From: G963717155 sp963717155 | GTDB lineage: Bacteria; Actinomycetota; Thermoleophilia; Gaiellales; JALYLC01 | Direction: 5' to 3' | Assembly: GCA_963717155.1 (NCBI GenBank) | Contig: OY970326.1 | Span: 4,526,001-4,590,000, forward strand | DNA length: 64,000 bases | Shown: positions 1 through 10,379 of the stretch, in pieces | Position numbering within the stretch: position 1 is the stretch's first letter | Layout of the letters: each line of letters begins with the position of its first letter | Notes under the pieces: generated by a model | Database searches by the model: none | The model's input: only the letters and a program-made list of their open reading frames with translations | Told to the model about the DNA's origin: nothing | Made by a program: the position numbers and the translations under genes

Positions 1-128
1 AGCGAGCCCGAGCAGCTCGGCCCGTGTGTAGCCCTCGCCGTAGGTGCGCTTCGCAGCCACGGCCAGCCCGTCGAGGCGAGCACGTTCGCCGCGCGGCGCC
101 AGCATGCGGATCTCGTCCCGGAATGGCG

Positions 129-132
<4 letters not shown>
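1..132 (-). CDS. Hypothetical protein, partial at window edge
   Basis: This is the first 44 codons of a gene that runs off the left edge. Its ATG lies at 132-130 and overlaps the TGA of the upstream ATP-binding gene in an ATGA arrangement, so the two are probably translationally coupled. The visible part is charged and has no signal peptide or membrane segment. It begins MTPFRDEIRML and contains a YGEGYT motif. I do not recognise the family. Its position directly after a PotA-type ATPase suggests a link to polyamine or similar solute uptake, but that is inference from position only. Confidence 0.55.
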
Positions 133-1257
<1,125 letters not shown>

Positions 1258-1332
1258 TCAACTCCTCTTCCGCGCCGCATACGCGATGTCGAGCGACAGT
1301 ACCGGAAGCGGAGTCGCGGGTCTACGGGCGGG

Positions 1333-2760
1333 TCACGTCGCGCGGGCGGCGCGCGCGATCCCGTTCAGCATTCCCGCGAACACGCGACGGTGGAGCGGCC
1401 AGATCGCGTGCCAGTACGCCAGCCCCGCGACTCCGTCGGGATCGAACAGCGCCGTCTGCGTGATCGTCGATCCGCTGCCGTCCGGGGTCACCTCGAACTG
1501 CAGCCAGGCCCGTCCAGGAAGCCGCATCTCCGCACGCAGGCGCAGCAGGTGGTCCGGCTCGAACCCCTCGACGCGCCAGAAGTCGATCGTGTCGCCGACG
1601 CGCACCCCATCCGGGTCGCGCCGTCCGCGGCGGAGGCCGGGGCCGCCCACGAGCCAGTCGAGGGCGCCGCGCATCGCCCACAGGCGCGGCGCGCTGTACC
1701 ACCCGTTGCGTCCACCGATCTGCCGGATCGGCGCGAACGTCTCGGCCGTCGAGGCGGCGACGTGAGCCGTCCGGACGTCCACGAGCCGCGAGCCGAGCCG
1801 GCGTCCGCCGAAGCTGTCGTCGTCGTTGCCGGCCTCGTCCGACCAGCGCGTCTCGGCGAACTCGAGGTCCTCGTTGTGGAGCGCGCGCTCGACCGCCTGG
1901 CTGACCGTGCGCGGCCGGATCGGAAAGACGTCCAACGCACGGGGGTCGCGCACGGTCGTGTCGCTGCGCAGGCTCTCGACGAGTGCGCGGCCGATGTGGG
2001 CGTGGACAGGGGTGACGAGCCCGAGCCAGAGGCTCGAGAGGCGCGGAGTCAGCACCGGCACGGCGACCATCGCTCGGTGCAGCCCGCTCTGCGTCGCGTA
2101 CTCACCCATGAGCTGGCGGTAGGTGACGGCATCCGCGCCGCCGATCTCGAAGATCTCGCCGCCGTCCGGCTCGTAGTCGAGGGCCGCGATGAGGTAGTCG
2201 AGCAGGTCGTCGATCGCGATGGGCTGGCACCGCGACTCCACCCAGCGCGGCGTGATCATCAGGGGGAGGCGGTCGACCAGCGCACGCAGCATGTCGAAGG
2301 ACGTGCTGCCCGAGCCGATGACCACCGACGCCTGGAACTCGATCGTCGGGACGCCGGATCGGCGCAGGATCTCGCCGACCTCATGTCTCGAGGCGAGGTG
2401 GGCCGACGCGTGTCCGCGTCCAAGCCCGCCGAGGTACACGATCCGCCGTACCCCCTGCGCGCGTGCGGCGACCGCGAATGACGTCGCGGCCTCGCGGTCG
2501 GCGGCCGCGAACGGGCGGCTCGAGCTCATCGAGTGGATCAGGTAGTACGCGGTGTCGACCCCGCCGAGCGCCCGCCCGAGGGCGGCCGGATCAGCGAGAT
2601 CCGCGCTGACGACCTCGGTGCGCGGGCCGACGCGCCCGGCGAGCACGTCGGGACGCCGCGACAGGCAGCGGACTCGCAGGCCGCGATCCTCGAGGCGTGG
2701 AAGCAGCCGCCCTCCGACGTAGCCGGTGGCTCCGGTCAGGAGGATGACGCGTTGTTCCAC
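1333..2760 (-). CDS. NAD(P)-binding SDR-like protein with C-terminal DUF2867
   Basis: About 475 residues. The N-terminal half is an atypical short-chain dehydrogenase/NmrA-like Rossmann fold, with LLTGATGYVGGRLLPRL as nucleotide-binding glycine motif and YYLIHSM and YLGGLG later in the fold. The C-terminal 150 residues match the DUF2867 pattern (GWYSAPRLWAMRGALDW, VGDTIDFWRVE). This two-domain layout is common in actinobacteria; the substrate is unknown. I place the start at GTG 2760, because upstream residues out to 2841 lack fold features and would run into the divergent gene's leader. The short gap to the PotA-like ATPase (1258-1332) could allow cotranscription, although the functions do not obviously match. 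Confidence 0.8.
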   Translation of the reverse strand: MEQRVILLTGATGYVGGRLLPRLEDRGLRVRCLSRRPDVLAGRVGPRTEVVSADLADPAALGRALGGVDTAYYLIHSMSSSRPFAAADREAATSFAVAARAQGVRRIVYLGGLGRGHASAHLASRHEVGEILRRSGVPTIEFQASVVIGSGSTSFDMLRALVDRLPLMITPRWVESRCQPIAIDDLLDYLIAALDYEPDGGEIFEIGGADAVTYRQLMGEYATQSGLHRAMVAVPVLTPRLSSLWLGLVTPVHAHIGRALVESLRSDTTVRDPRALDVFPIRPRTVSQAVERALHNEDLEFAETRWSDEAGNDDDSFGGRRLGSRLVDVRTAHVAASTAETFAPIRQIGGRNGWYSAPRLWAMRGALDWLVGGPGLRRGRRDPDGVRVGDTIDFWRVEGFEPDHLLRLRAEMRLPGRAWLQFEVTPDGSGSTITQTALFDPDGVAGLAYWHAIWPLHRRVFAGMLNGIARAARAT

Positions 2761-2870
2761 TGGCGGCACCGTATCTGCGGCCACCGGAATCACGAGGTGC
2801 GATGGCACCATCCGCGACGGGAGTACGATCGGTGGCGACACCCGAAGCCTGCGTGAGGAGGCGCCGACTC

Positions 2871-3707
2871 ATGTCCGCTCCATACGGCTGGCCCGTCAAG
2901 CCGTTCAACAAGCAGCACCCGGTGCGCGGCTACCTCAACGACCCGCGGATCCAGGACGCAAGTCACGCGTTCCACTTCGGAGTCGACGTGTCGGCTCCCG
3001 ACGGGACGGCCGTGTACTCGGTCACCCCGGGCAAGGTGTTCATCGAGGACAAGGGCAACGCCGTCGCGGTGCAGGCGCCCGATGGAGTCGCGTTCGGCTA
3101 CTGGCACGTCGCGCCGGCGGTCGAGCACCACCAGCAGGTGAAGCTGCACCAGTTGCTCGGGCACATCGAGAAGGGCTGGGGGCACGTGCACTTCGCCGAG
3201 AGCCTGAACAACGTGTACCGCGATCCGATCAGGCCGGGCGCGCTCACGCCGTTCGTCGACATGGGCCATCCGACGGTCGAGAAGATCATGTTCCGCATCG
3301 GCAAGCGGACACTGCCGCCCAACAAGGTCTACGGCCTCGTCAACATCTGCTGCATCGCCTACGACACGACGCCGGTCCTCGTGCCGCCCCCGTGGTCGCA
3401 CATGCCGGTGGCTCCCGCGCTGCTGCGATTCCGCGTGGTGCAGAACGGCAAGGCGATCGTGCCGTGGCGCAAGGGCGTGGATCTGCGCCCCTTCCGCAAG
3501 CAGGACGCGTTCCACCTCATCTACGCGGACGACACGACCCAGAACCACCCGAACAAGCCCGGGCTGTTCGTGTACATCCTGGCCCACGACTGGAACAGCG
3601 CCCTGCACCCGAACGGCAACTACCGGATCGACGTCGAAGCCTCGGACATCCATCAGAACAAGGCGGTTTCGAGCATGCCGTTCACGATCCTGAACGGCGA
3701 GGTGTAG
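2871..3707 (+). CDS. M23-like (peptidoglycan peptidase fold) protein
   Basis: About 278 residues. Residues 30-110 resemble the M23/LytM fold: HFGVDVSAPDG gives the His-x3-Asp zinc motif and GHVHFAE the His-x-His motif, separated by the usual VxPGKV strand. The C-terminal half has FRVVQNGK and YILAHDWNS segments and looks like an added beta domain. No signal peptide is visible, which is odd for a cell-wall enzyme. The ATG at 2871 is chosen because GAGGAG lies 9-10 bases upstream; the frame is open further upstream but without sense. The next gene starts at the base after the stop, so the two form an operon. Whether it is an active peptidase is uncertain. Confidence 0.7.
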   Translation: MSAPYGWPVKPFNKQHPVRGYLNDPRIQDASHAFHFGVDVSAPDGTAVYSVTPGKVFIEDKGNAVAVQAPDGVAFGYWHVAPAVEHHQQVKLHQLLGHIEKGWGHVHFAESLNNVYRDPIRPGALTPFVDMGHPTVEKIMFRIGKRTLPPNKVYGLVNICCIAYDTTPVLVPPPWSHMPVAPALLRFRVVQNGKAIVPWRKGVDLRPFRKQDAFHLIYADDTTQNHPNKPGLFVYILAHDWNSALHPNGNYRIDVEASDIHQNKAVSSMPFTILNGEV

Positions 3708-4541
3708 GTGACCTACTCGATCGTCGCGTGCGATCTCGAGGCGCGCGAGTGGGGCGTGGCCGTGCAGTCGAAGTTCCTCGCCGTCGGCGCAGTCGTGCCA
3801 TACGCGTCGGCCGAGGTCGGAGCGCTCGCGACCCAGGCGCTCGCGAACCTCACGTACGGTCCGGACGGCATCGACCTGCTGCGTCACGGACGTTCGGCGA
3901 GCGAGGTCCTCTCCCAGCTGACGGCGGCCGACGACGGGCGCGCCGATCGCCAGCTCGGCGTCGTCGATCGGACCGGTGCCAGTGCGACGTACACGGGTGC
4001 GGCGTGCGTCGACTGGGCCGGCGGCATCGCCGGTCACTGCTTCGCGGCACAGGGCAACATCCTCGTGTCGGGCGAGACCGTCGAGGCGCTCGCGTCGACG
4101 TTTCTCGCGTCGGAAGGCGAGCCGCTGGTCGACCGCCTGCTCGCGTGCCTGCGCGCGGCGCAGGCGGCGGGCGGTGATCGGCGAGGTCAGCAGTCGGCGT
4201 CCGTCCTCGTCGTCCGCGAGGCCGGAGGCTACGGCGGCGGGTCCGATCGTCTCGTCGACCTCCGCGTCGACGACCATCCGACCCCGATCGCCGAGCTCGA
4301 GCGGGTGTACGCGATCCATCGCACGCTGTTCGGCCAGACGCCGCGCCCGCAATGGCTGGACGTCGATGATGCGCTGCGAGCCGAGATCGCCGACCGGCTT
4401 CGCGCGCTCGGCTACGCCCAGGAGCCGCTGCTCGACGCGTTCGTCTCCTGGGTCGACACCGAGAACTACGAGCTGCGCGCCGACGGGTTGGAGCAGATCG
4501 ACCCCGTCGTGCTCGCCGCTCTCCGCGGGGAGCCCGGCTGA
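3708..4541 (+). CDS. DUF1028 family protein with peptidoglycan-binding-like tail
   Basis: 277 residues. The N-terminal 200 residues match DUF1028, which has an Ntn-hydrolase-like fold: TYSIVACDLEAREWGVAVQS, then ALATQALANLTYGP, GNILVSGETV and YGGGSDRLVDLRVDDH. The last 65 residues (WLDVDDALRAEIADRL) resemble the small C-terminal peptidoglycan-binding-like domain found in many members. The GTG start abuts the TAG of the M23-like gene with no gap, so translation is probably coupled. The pairing suggests a joint role in cell-wall or peptide turnover. That role is inferred, because DUF1028 chemistry is not firmly established. Confidence 0.85.
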   Translation: MTYSIVACDLEAREWGVAVQSKFLAVGAVVPYASAEVGALATQALANLTYGPDGIDLLRHGRSASEVLSQLTAADDGRADRQLGVVDRTGASATYTGAACVDWAGGIAGHCFAAQGNILVSGETVEALASTFLASEGEPLVDRLLACLRAAQAAGGDRRGQQSASVLVVREAGGYGGGSDRLVDLRVDDHPTPIAELERVYAIHRTLFGQTPRPQWLDVDDALRAEIADRLRALGYAQEPLLDAFVSWVDTENYELRADGLEQIDPVVLAALRGEPG

Positions 4542-4649
4542 ACGTAGCGTCCTTCCTACGTTGAGCACACGTTCGTCTTACGCCCTTCCCCGAGATTCAC
4601 TGCCGAGCCCGCAACGACGCGAGCCACAGGCAAGCGAGGGAAGGACATC

Positions 4650-5189
4650 ATGGGACGAAGAACATGGACAGGCATGATCGCCGTTGCGACGACGTGCGCG
4701 CTCGTCGGCGCTGCCGGCGGTATCGCGACGAGCGGGGCTGCGAGCACCGCGAAGACGTCGAGCAAGGCCGCGAAGTCGGCTACCAGCCCGGCCGGGCGCC
4801 CGGACTTCGGCCGGGGCGGCCCGGCGGTCCACTCCGAGTCCGTGCAGCTGAACAAGGCCGGGACGGCGTTCATCACGGTGACACGCGACTCCGGCACCGT
4901 GACAGCGGTGTCGGGCAGTGACATCACCCTCCACGAGGGCACCAGCACCGTCGCGTACAAGGACGTGACCGTCACGGTCGCAGCGGGTGCCACCGTCACG
5001 CGCAACGACGCGGCGGCGGCACTGACCGACATCAAGGTCGGCGATCGCGTGTCGATCACGCAGTCGAGCGACGGCACGGAGGTGCGTGCCGACGATCCGA
5101 CCTTCAAGCCCACCTGGCCGGATGGCGGCCACGGCCATGGCGGTCCGGGCGGTCCGGGCGGCCCGCCGCCTGGCGCAGCCGCTGGCTGA
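4650..5189 (+). CDS. Secreted DUF5666-like protein with Gly/Pro-rich tail
   Basis: 179 residues. It begins with a signal peptide (basic MGRRTW, hydrophobic MIAVATTCALVGAAGG). A Ser/Ala/Lys-rich linker follows, then a beta-rich module of about 75 residues (GTVTAVSGSDITL, VTVTVAAGATVTRN, DIKVGDRVSI) like DUF5666, which is often found in exported actinobacterial proteins. It ends in a Gly-Pro-His-rich tail. The start has GAGGGAAGG about 7 bases upstream. A strong hairpin follows the stop, so it looks monocistronic. Its function is unknown. Confidence 0.75.
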   Translation: MGRRTWTGMIAVATTCALVGAAGGIATSGAASTAKTSSKAAKSATSPAGRPDFGRGGPAVHSESVQLNKAGTAFITVTRDSGTVTAVSGSDITLHEGTSTVAYKDVTVTVAAGATVTRNDAAAALTDIKVGDRVSITQSSDGTEVRADDPTFKPTWPDGGHGHGGPGGPGGPPPGAAAG

Positions 5190-5200
5190 TCGGGAACGAG

Positions 5201-5232
5201 CCGGCTGGCCGGGGCGCGCCCCGGCCAGCCGG
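5201..5232. terminator. 32-bp perfect palindrome, probable terminator
   Basis: A perfect self-complementary 32-mer with a 16-base half-site starting CCGGCTGGCC lies 11 bases after the stop of the DUF5666-like gene. It would fold into a very stable GC hairpin. No U-tract follows, as is common for terminators in high-GC actinobacteria. Confidence 0.7.
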
Positions 5233-5273
5233 TGCGGCTACTCGGCCCTCCAGGAGCTCTAAGGTGGGCCGCG

Positions 5274-8043
5274 ATGGCGATCGTGAAGGCTCTCCTCGCG
5301 CTGGTCGCGATCGCGCTCGCCGGCGCCTCGCTCGCGCCGGCTCCCGCTGGGGCGCGTGAGGACGATGCCGCGCCCGGGACGTCCGACCTGGTCTCGGGCT
5401 GGGAGATCGCGTCGTCCGCGCGCGTGCGATCGCCGGGGCGGGTCATCTCGGATCCCGGATACCCGGCGGGCGGATGGCTTCCGATCTCGCGACCCGAGAC
5501 CCTGATGGCCGGCCTTCTCGAGAACGGGCGCTACCCGAGCATCTTCTACTCGAACAGGCTGGCGCGGGTACCGACCGGGCAGTTCGACGTTCCGTGGTGG
5601 TATCGAGACTCGCTCGAGCTGCATCCGCAGACCGGCCAGCACACGTTCCTCCGCATGAACGGCGTGCTCTCACGGGGCGACCTGTGGGTGAACGGCGTGC
5701 AGGTGGCGGGGCGCACCGTGCTCCAGGGCGCGTACTCGCAGCTCGAGATCGACGTGACCCGCCTCGTGCGAGACGGGGCGAACGCGATCGCGCTCCGCGT
5801 CTTCCCGAACGACTCGAGCGACGCCGGCTACCTGACGCTCAGCATGGTCGACTGGAACCCGTCCGTCGCCCGACGGGTTCACGGGCCTGCAGTTCGCGCC
5901 CCAGATCGCGCAGGACGGCGCGGTCTCGCTGCGCGACGCCCACGTCGTCCAGCACGACGCACGCAACCTCGCGGTCGCCGCGCTCACCGTCAGGGCCGAC
6001 GTTCGCAACAACACCGGGACGCCGCAGATCGCCGAGGTCGTCGGCTCGATCAGCCACGATGCCACCGACATCCCGTTCGCCAGGACCGTGCGGATCGCAC
6101 CGCGCGCGACGGTGCACCTGGCGATCGGGCCCGCCCGGGTTCCGGGGCTCCGGCTACGCGACCCGGCGCTGTGGTGGCCGTACCAGATGGGTGCGCAGCC
6201 GCTGTACCACCTGGCGCTCGAGGCGCAGGTCGCAGGAGTGGAGAGCGACTCGTTCGCCGAGGACTTCGGGATCCGGACGGTCACGTCGCGACTGACGCCC
6301 GTGGCACCGGGCACCTACGGCGCGCACGGCTACCGCCAGTTCGCGATCAACGGCCGGACATTCGTGGTGCGCGGCGGCGGCTGGTCGCAGGACATGTTCC
6401 TTCGCTACTCGTCCGCCAACGTCGCCGACCAGCTCGCCTACGTCAGGGATCTGGGTCTGAACGCGATCCGCTTCGAGGGCAACCTCCCGCCCGACGACAT
6501 GTTCCAGCAGCTCGACCGCGCCGGGATCCTCGCCCTCCCCGGCTGGCAGTGCTGCAGCCGGTGGGAGCAGAGCTCCGATGGGTGGAGCTCGCAGATTCGC
6601 GCCAACGCGCGTAACCAGGCAGCGCACGTCGCAGCGATGCTGCGCAATCACCCGAGCGTGATCGCCTTCTACCAGGGAAGTGACGCCGCGCCCGATCCCG
6701 CGAAGGAGGCGCTCTACCGCGCCGCGTTCGGTCGCGCCGACTGGCAGGTGCCGCAGATCGCCTCGGCCGAGTACAGGAGCTCGCCGCGTCTCGGCCCGGC
6801 GGGCTCGAAGGAGGGGCCGTACAACTGGGTTCCACCTGCATACTGGTGGGACTCCGGCCGCGAGATGGACGTGGGTGGCAGCTTCACGAACGCCGGTGGC
6901 GCGTTCGGGTTCGACACCGAGGCGAGTGCAGGCATCACGCTCCCGACGCGAGACTCGCTCGACCGGTTCCTCACGGCGCGGGACCAACGGCAGCTGTGGG
7001 ACATTCGCTCGGTCGGCGGAGCCCGCGCGGGGCCCGACATCTTCCACGCGAGCCCGTACAGCGGCTACACGGCGATCGGCAGGCTCGGTCAGTACAACAC
7101 GGCGCTCTGGCAGCGGTACGGTCACTGGTCGGGCCTCGCGTCGTACGAGCGGGAGGCCCAGGCTGCCGGATACGAGGTCACGCGCGCGCAGTTCGAGGCG
7201 TACATCGGGCAGGCGCACGACCATGCGAACCCGAGCACCGGTCTCATCTACTGGCAGCTGAACAAGGCATGGCCGTCGGTCCAGTGGCAGCTCTACGGCT
7301 ACGACTTCGACCAGGCGGGCGTCTACTTCGGCGCGAAGAAGGCGAACGAGTCCGTCCACATCATGTACGCGTACTCCGACGGGTCGATCCGGGTGTCGAA
7401 CCTGACGAACGCACCCCAGCGCGGGTTGCATGCGCGCGTCGAGTTCCGGCGGATCGATGGCGGCAGAGCGGTCGCACGCTCCGTGACGGTGCCAGTGCTG
7501 CCGGGCCAGGGCGTGCGGACCGTGCTCCGGCCCAGGATTCCGCCAGGCATGTCCTCGACCTACTTCCTCGAGCTGACGCTCGCACGCGGCTCCGAGGTCG
7601 TCAGCCGGAACGTGTACTGGCTCTCGACGACGCCCGACCGCATCGACTGGGCGGCGACGCTCGGCAGCGGAACCGGTGCGGTGGCGCTGCCCGGCGGTTA
7701 CGCGGATCTGACCGGCCTGCAGCGGCTCGCGCGCGCCGCGGTGCGCGTCGACGCGACGACCACGCGGGACGGCGCGGACGACGTGACCGTCGTGCGGATC
7801 CACGACGTCGGGCGAGCCGGCGTTCCGGCGTTCTTCCTGCGAGCCGATGTGCGGCGCGGCGCGCGCCGGGGGGAGGTGCTTCCGATTCGCTGGAGCGACA
7901 ACGATCAGACGATCTGGCCCGGCGAGGGGCTGACGCTGACCGCGCGCTACCGAGACGCGGATCTGCGGGGCGGGGCGCCGGTCGTGACCGTCGCCGGTTG
8001 GAACGTCGCGCGCCGCGCGGTCGCGGCGCCGGTCAGGCCCTAG
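5274..8043 (+). CDS. Secreted glycoside hydrolase family 2, exo-beta-D-glucosaminidase-like (one-base frameshift)
   Basis: About 920 residues. A signal peptide (AIVKALLALVAIALAGASLA) is followed by a GH2 sugar-binding domain (LRMNGVLSRGDLWVNGVQV), an immunoglobulin-like domain and a TIM-barrel. The barrel has the RNHPSVIAFYQGSD segment and FGFDTEASAG, which fit the proposed acid/base Asp and nucleophile Glu regions of the CsxA-type exo-glucosaminidase subfamily. Beta-sandwich domains follow. It is predicted to remove glucosamine from chitosan ends outside the cell. The frame changes at 5864-5865, where CCG TC-CG-TCG replaces CCG TC[C/G] TCG; removing one base restores VDWNPSSPDGF. The start ATG at 5274 is chosen for the signal peptide. 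The 3' end overlaps the convergent gene by 11 bases. Confidence 0.82.
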
Positions 8044-8914
8044 GGCTCACGGTCTGGTCGTCGACGAGGCTCGTGTGGATCGCGATGCGGGCGGCATGCG
8101 CCGGGATCGCGTCGAACACCACCTGCGCGGTCGTTCTCGTGCTCCACAGTCCGCCGAGGGCGTTCGCGAGCGGTAGGCGCATCGTCCCCGTCGCCGTGCC
8201 ACGCAGGCTGACCAGGCGGTAGTGGACGACGCCGGCTGCGGTCGTGTCCGAGCCGAGGTCGACGCGCGCGGGGTCGATCTGGACGATGTCGCGGTACGAC
8301 GCGACGACGACACCGTGTGCGGTCGACTCCAGGGTGTAGGTGCGCGTCTCGCGTGCGGGCGTCGAGTCGATCCGGTCGCAGTTGACGACACGCCAGGAGG
8401 CGCCGATGCCGATCGGCTCGCGCGGGAGGTGGTCGTTCAGCATCTGGTTGGCGCCGGCGTCGACGGCCTTGAGCAGGCCGCCGTTGAGCGCGTCCATGAA
8501 TCCGACGAAGCGCATCCCCCGCAGCTTCGCCGCCGCCTTGCCCGTTGCGCCGGGAATGCTGAGGCGCAGCTTCACCGGAAGGCGGCCATGTGCCGGTCGC
8601 CCCGTGGTGTAGACGCCTTCGAGCTGCTGTGTCGACTCGCGCGGGACGATCGCTCCGTCGGGTCCGACCGTCTTCGCGCGTACGTGCTCGGTGTTGAACT
8701 GCGTGCCCGAGCGGTTCGCGTTGGCGGCGAGACTGATGCGCAGCCGCGCGTGCGGCGCCGCGCCGGGGTCGAGCAGCACGGGAGGCTGCGTGACGCAGGC
8801 CTTCGCGCCCGCCGGGGCCGGCGGGGCAGCGACCTCGCTGGCGGCCTGGGCCTCGCCGATGACGGGGAGGACGATTGCGGTCGCGAGTCCGAACGCGACG
8901 AGGCTGCGTTTCAT
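8033..8914 (-). CDS. Secreted protein of unknown function
   Basis: About 293 residues from ATG 8914. A clear signal peptide (MKRSLVAFGLATAIVLPVIG, then EAQA) precedes a soluble beta-rich body. LPREPIGIGASWRV and YRDIVQIDPARV recall DUF6263-like exported proteins, but I am not certain of the family. Only two cysteines are present in the mature part, which could form one disulfide. The 3' end overlaps the tail of the GH2 gene by 11 bases, tail to tail. A hairpin at 8965-9000 separates it from the upstream CsbD-like gene, so it probably has its own promoter. Confidence 0.65.
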   Translation of the reverse strand: MKRSLVAFGLATAIVLPVIGEAQAASEVAAPPAPAGAKACVTQPPVLLDPGAAPHARLRISLAANANRSGTQFNTEHVRAKTVGPDGAIVPRESTQQLEGVYTTGRPAHGRLPVKLRLSIPGATGKAAAKLRGMRFVGFMDALNGGLLKAVDAGANQMLNDHLPREPIGIGASWRVVNCDRIDSTPARETRTYTLESTAHGVVVASYRDIVQIDPARVDLGSDTTAAGVVHYRLVSLRGTATGTMRLPLANALGGLWSTRTTAQVVFDAIPAHAARIAIHTSLVDDQTVSPRA

Positions 8915-8964
8915 CCCCGCGTCATCGGCACCTCGGGACAAGGGTTTAAGAGCTTGTGACCACT

Positions 8965-9000
8965 CGCGGGCTCGAGCGCCGCGAGGCGCTCGAGCCCGCG
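8965..9000 (-). terminator. Hairpin terminator after the CsbD-like gene
   Basis: A perfect 16-bp stem (8965-8980 with 8985-9000, arm CGCGGGCTCGAGCGCC) has a 4-base loop. It sits 7 bases beyond the stop of the CsbD-like gene and before the start of the secreted-protein gene on the same strand. Confidence 0.75.
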
Positions 9001-9007
9001 GGCACGG

Positions 9008-9214
9008 TCAGGCGGCGCTCCGTGCCTTGCTGCGCATGCGGCCGACGAGGTTCTTCGCCTTGCCCTCGACGCGCAACGCGTGATCGCCGTTCAGCTGGCC
9101 CGCCGCGTCCTTGGCGGCGCCCTCGATGCGCTGAGCGATGTCGGGGCGGCGCCGGCGGACGAGCACGATGCCGAGCATGCCGACGGCGATAAGTGCGAGC
9201 ACTTTGATGCCCAT
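9008..9214 (-). CDS. CsbD-like small stress protein with N-terminal membrane segment
   Basis: 68 residues. One hydrophobic segment (MGIKVLALIAVGMLGIVLV) is followed by a basic stretch and a CsbD-like repeat (RIEGAAKDAAGQLNGD, RVEGKAKNLVGRM). CsbD-family proteins are general stress proteins under alternative sigma factors in Gram-positives; the molecular role is unclear. The membrane anchor is an unusual addition. An AGGAGG lies 5 bases before the ATG at 9214, which decides this start over the longer open frame. Confidence 0.8.
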   Translation of the reverse strand: MGIKVLALIAVGMLGIVLVRRRRPDIAQRIEGAAKDAAGQLNGDHALRVEGKAKNLVGRMRSKARSAA

Positions 9215-9367
9215 GGCTACCTCCTGGTCGTACGTGGGGAACTGGTCGAGAGCGTGGGTTCTGCCCACGCACACGCGGCGCAAACGACCCGTCGTCGTCA
9301 ACCATCTCGACCGCCCCTACGTCTGACCATTGTAACGACCAGGATCCGGTTCGAGGCGCAGCCAGCC

Positions 9368-9395
9368 TTGACATCCACTGGCGGTCACCTATCTT
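9368..9395 (+). promoter_or_regulatory. Promoter for the MEDS sensor gene
   Basis: TTGACA at 9368-9373 and TATCTT at 9390-9395, spaced by 16 bases, resemble a housekeeping sigma promoter. The GTG start is only 16 bases after the -10, and no ribosome-binding site is visible. The transcript should therefore have a very short leader. Confidence 0.5.
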
Positions 9396-9410
9396 CTCCC
9401 GCGGGATCAC

Positions 9411-10319
9411 GTGAACCCATGCCTCCAGCACGCTTTGCTCGTCTATGACACGGACGATGCGTTCGCTGCGCGTGCCGTGAGGCACCTGGACGCCGGCATC
9501 GAAGCGGACCACTCGGTGCTCGTGGTCGCGACCAGCGACAAGCGCTCCATCCTGCGCGATGCGCTCGGGTCGCGCTCGGCGCGCGTCGCATTCGTCGACA
9601 GCGACGAGGTCTACACGCGCCCCGAGGACGTGCTCGCGCACTACGACTCCGCCCTGCGCAGTCTCATGCGCCACGGCGCGCCAGGGGTCAGCGCGTATGG
9701 AGAGATACCCGCGTGCGACACGCTGGGCGAGTGGGATGCCTGGATCAGCTACGAGGCGATCCTCAACCGCGCGTTCGCCGACCGGCCCGTGTCGGTCGTC
9801 TGCGGATACGACGCCCGCGCCGTCCCGGGTGAGGTGGTCGTCAAGGCGTACGAGGCGCACCCGTTCATCGTCACGGACGAGTGTCGCGAGAGCTGGGTCT
9901 ACCGTGAGCCGGAGGAGGTCGTGCGCGACCTCGCTCCGGCGCCGTTGCCGCTCCCCCGTATGCGGCAGGTGCCGTTCGGAGACGATCGGGAGTTCAAGGA
10001 GCGCCTCGCGTTCGAGCTCGCCGCGGCCCGCGTTCCGCATGACCGGGCCCGCGAGATGCTGGTCGCGGCGGTCGAGGTCCTCTCGAACGCCCACTACCAC
10101 GGGAACGGCGCGCACACGCTGCGCGTGGGACACGACGGAGACCGGTTCGTGTGCGAGGTCTCGGACCATGGAGACGGACTCGACGATCGGCTCGCCGGCT
10201 ACGTGCCGCCGCGTCCGGGGGAGCTCGACGCTGCCGGCCTCTGGGTGGCGCGCCAGCTCACGTCGCGCCTCGAGTTCGTGCACTCACGCGACGGACACTG
10301 CGTGCGGCTCTGGCGCTAG
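9411..10319 (+). CDS. MEDS-domain sensor with RsbW-like ATPase domain
   Basis: 302 residues. The first 170 fit a MEDS (DcmR-type sensory) domain: HALLVYDTDDAFAARAVRHL, VVCGYDARAVPGEVV and a KAYEAHPFI segment. The C-terminal 120 residues resemble an anti-sigma/histidine-kinase-type ATPase: VAAVEVLSNAHYHGNG carries the N-box Asn, and VSDHGDGLDD the G1-like motif. Proteins of this layout are widespread in actinobacteria and are thought to act as switch kinases or anti-sigma factors responding to small ligands. No partner anti-anti-sigma gene is adjacent. The GTG start at 9411 follows a good promoter with almost no leader. Confidence 0.78.
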   Translation: MNPCLQHALLVYDTDDAFAARAVRHLDAGIEADHSVLVVATSDKRSILRDALGSRSARVAFVDSDEVYTRPEDVLAHYDSALRSLMRHGAPGVSAYGEIPACDTLGEWDAWISYEAILNRAFADRPVSVVCGYDARAVPGEVVVKAYEAHPFIVTDECRESWVYREPEEVVRDLAPAPLPLPRMRQVPFGDDREFKERLAFELAAARVPHDRAREMLVAAVEVLSNAHYHGNGAHTLRVGHDGDRFVCEVSDHGDGLDDRLAGYVPPRPGELDAAGLWVARQLTSRLEFVHSRDGHCVRLWR

Positions 10320-10379
10320 CCGGAGAGCAGTAGCAAGGGGCGGGTGGCGCCCGGGGGCACGACACATGCCTCGCGGAAG

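Noticed and set aside
5864..5865. Programmed frameshift or gene split in the GH2 enzyme
   Set aside because: No slippery heptamer or stimulatory structure is evident, and the same wobble-site pattern occurs in unrelated genes, so a consensus error is simpler.
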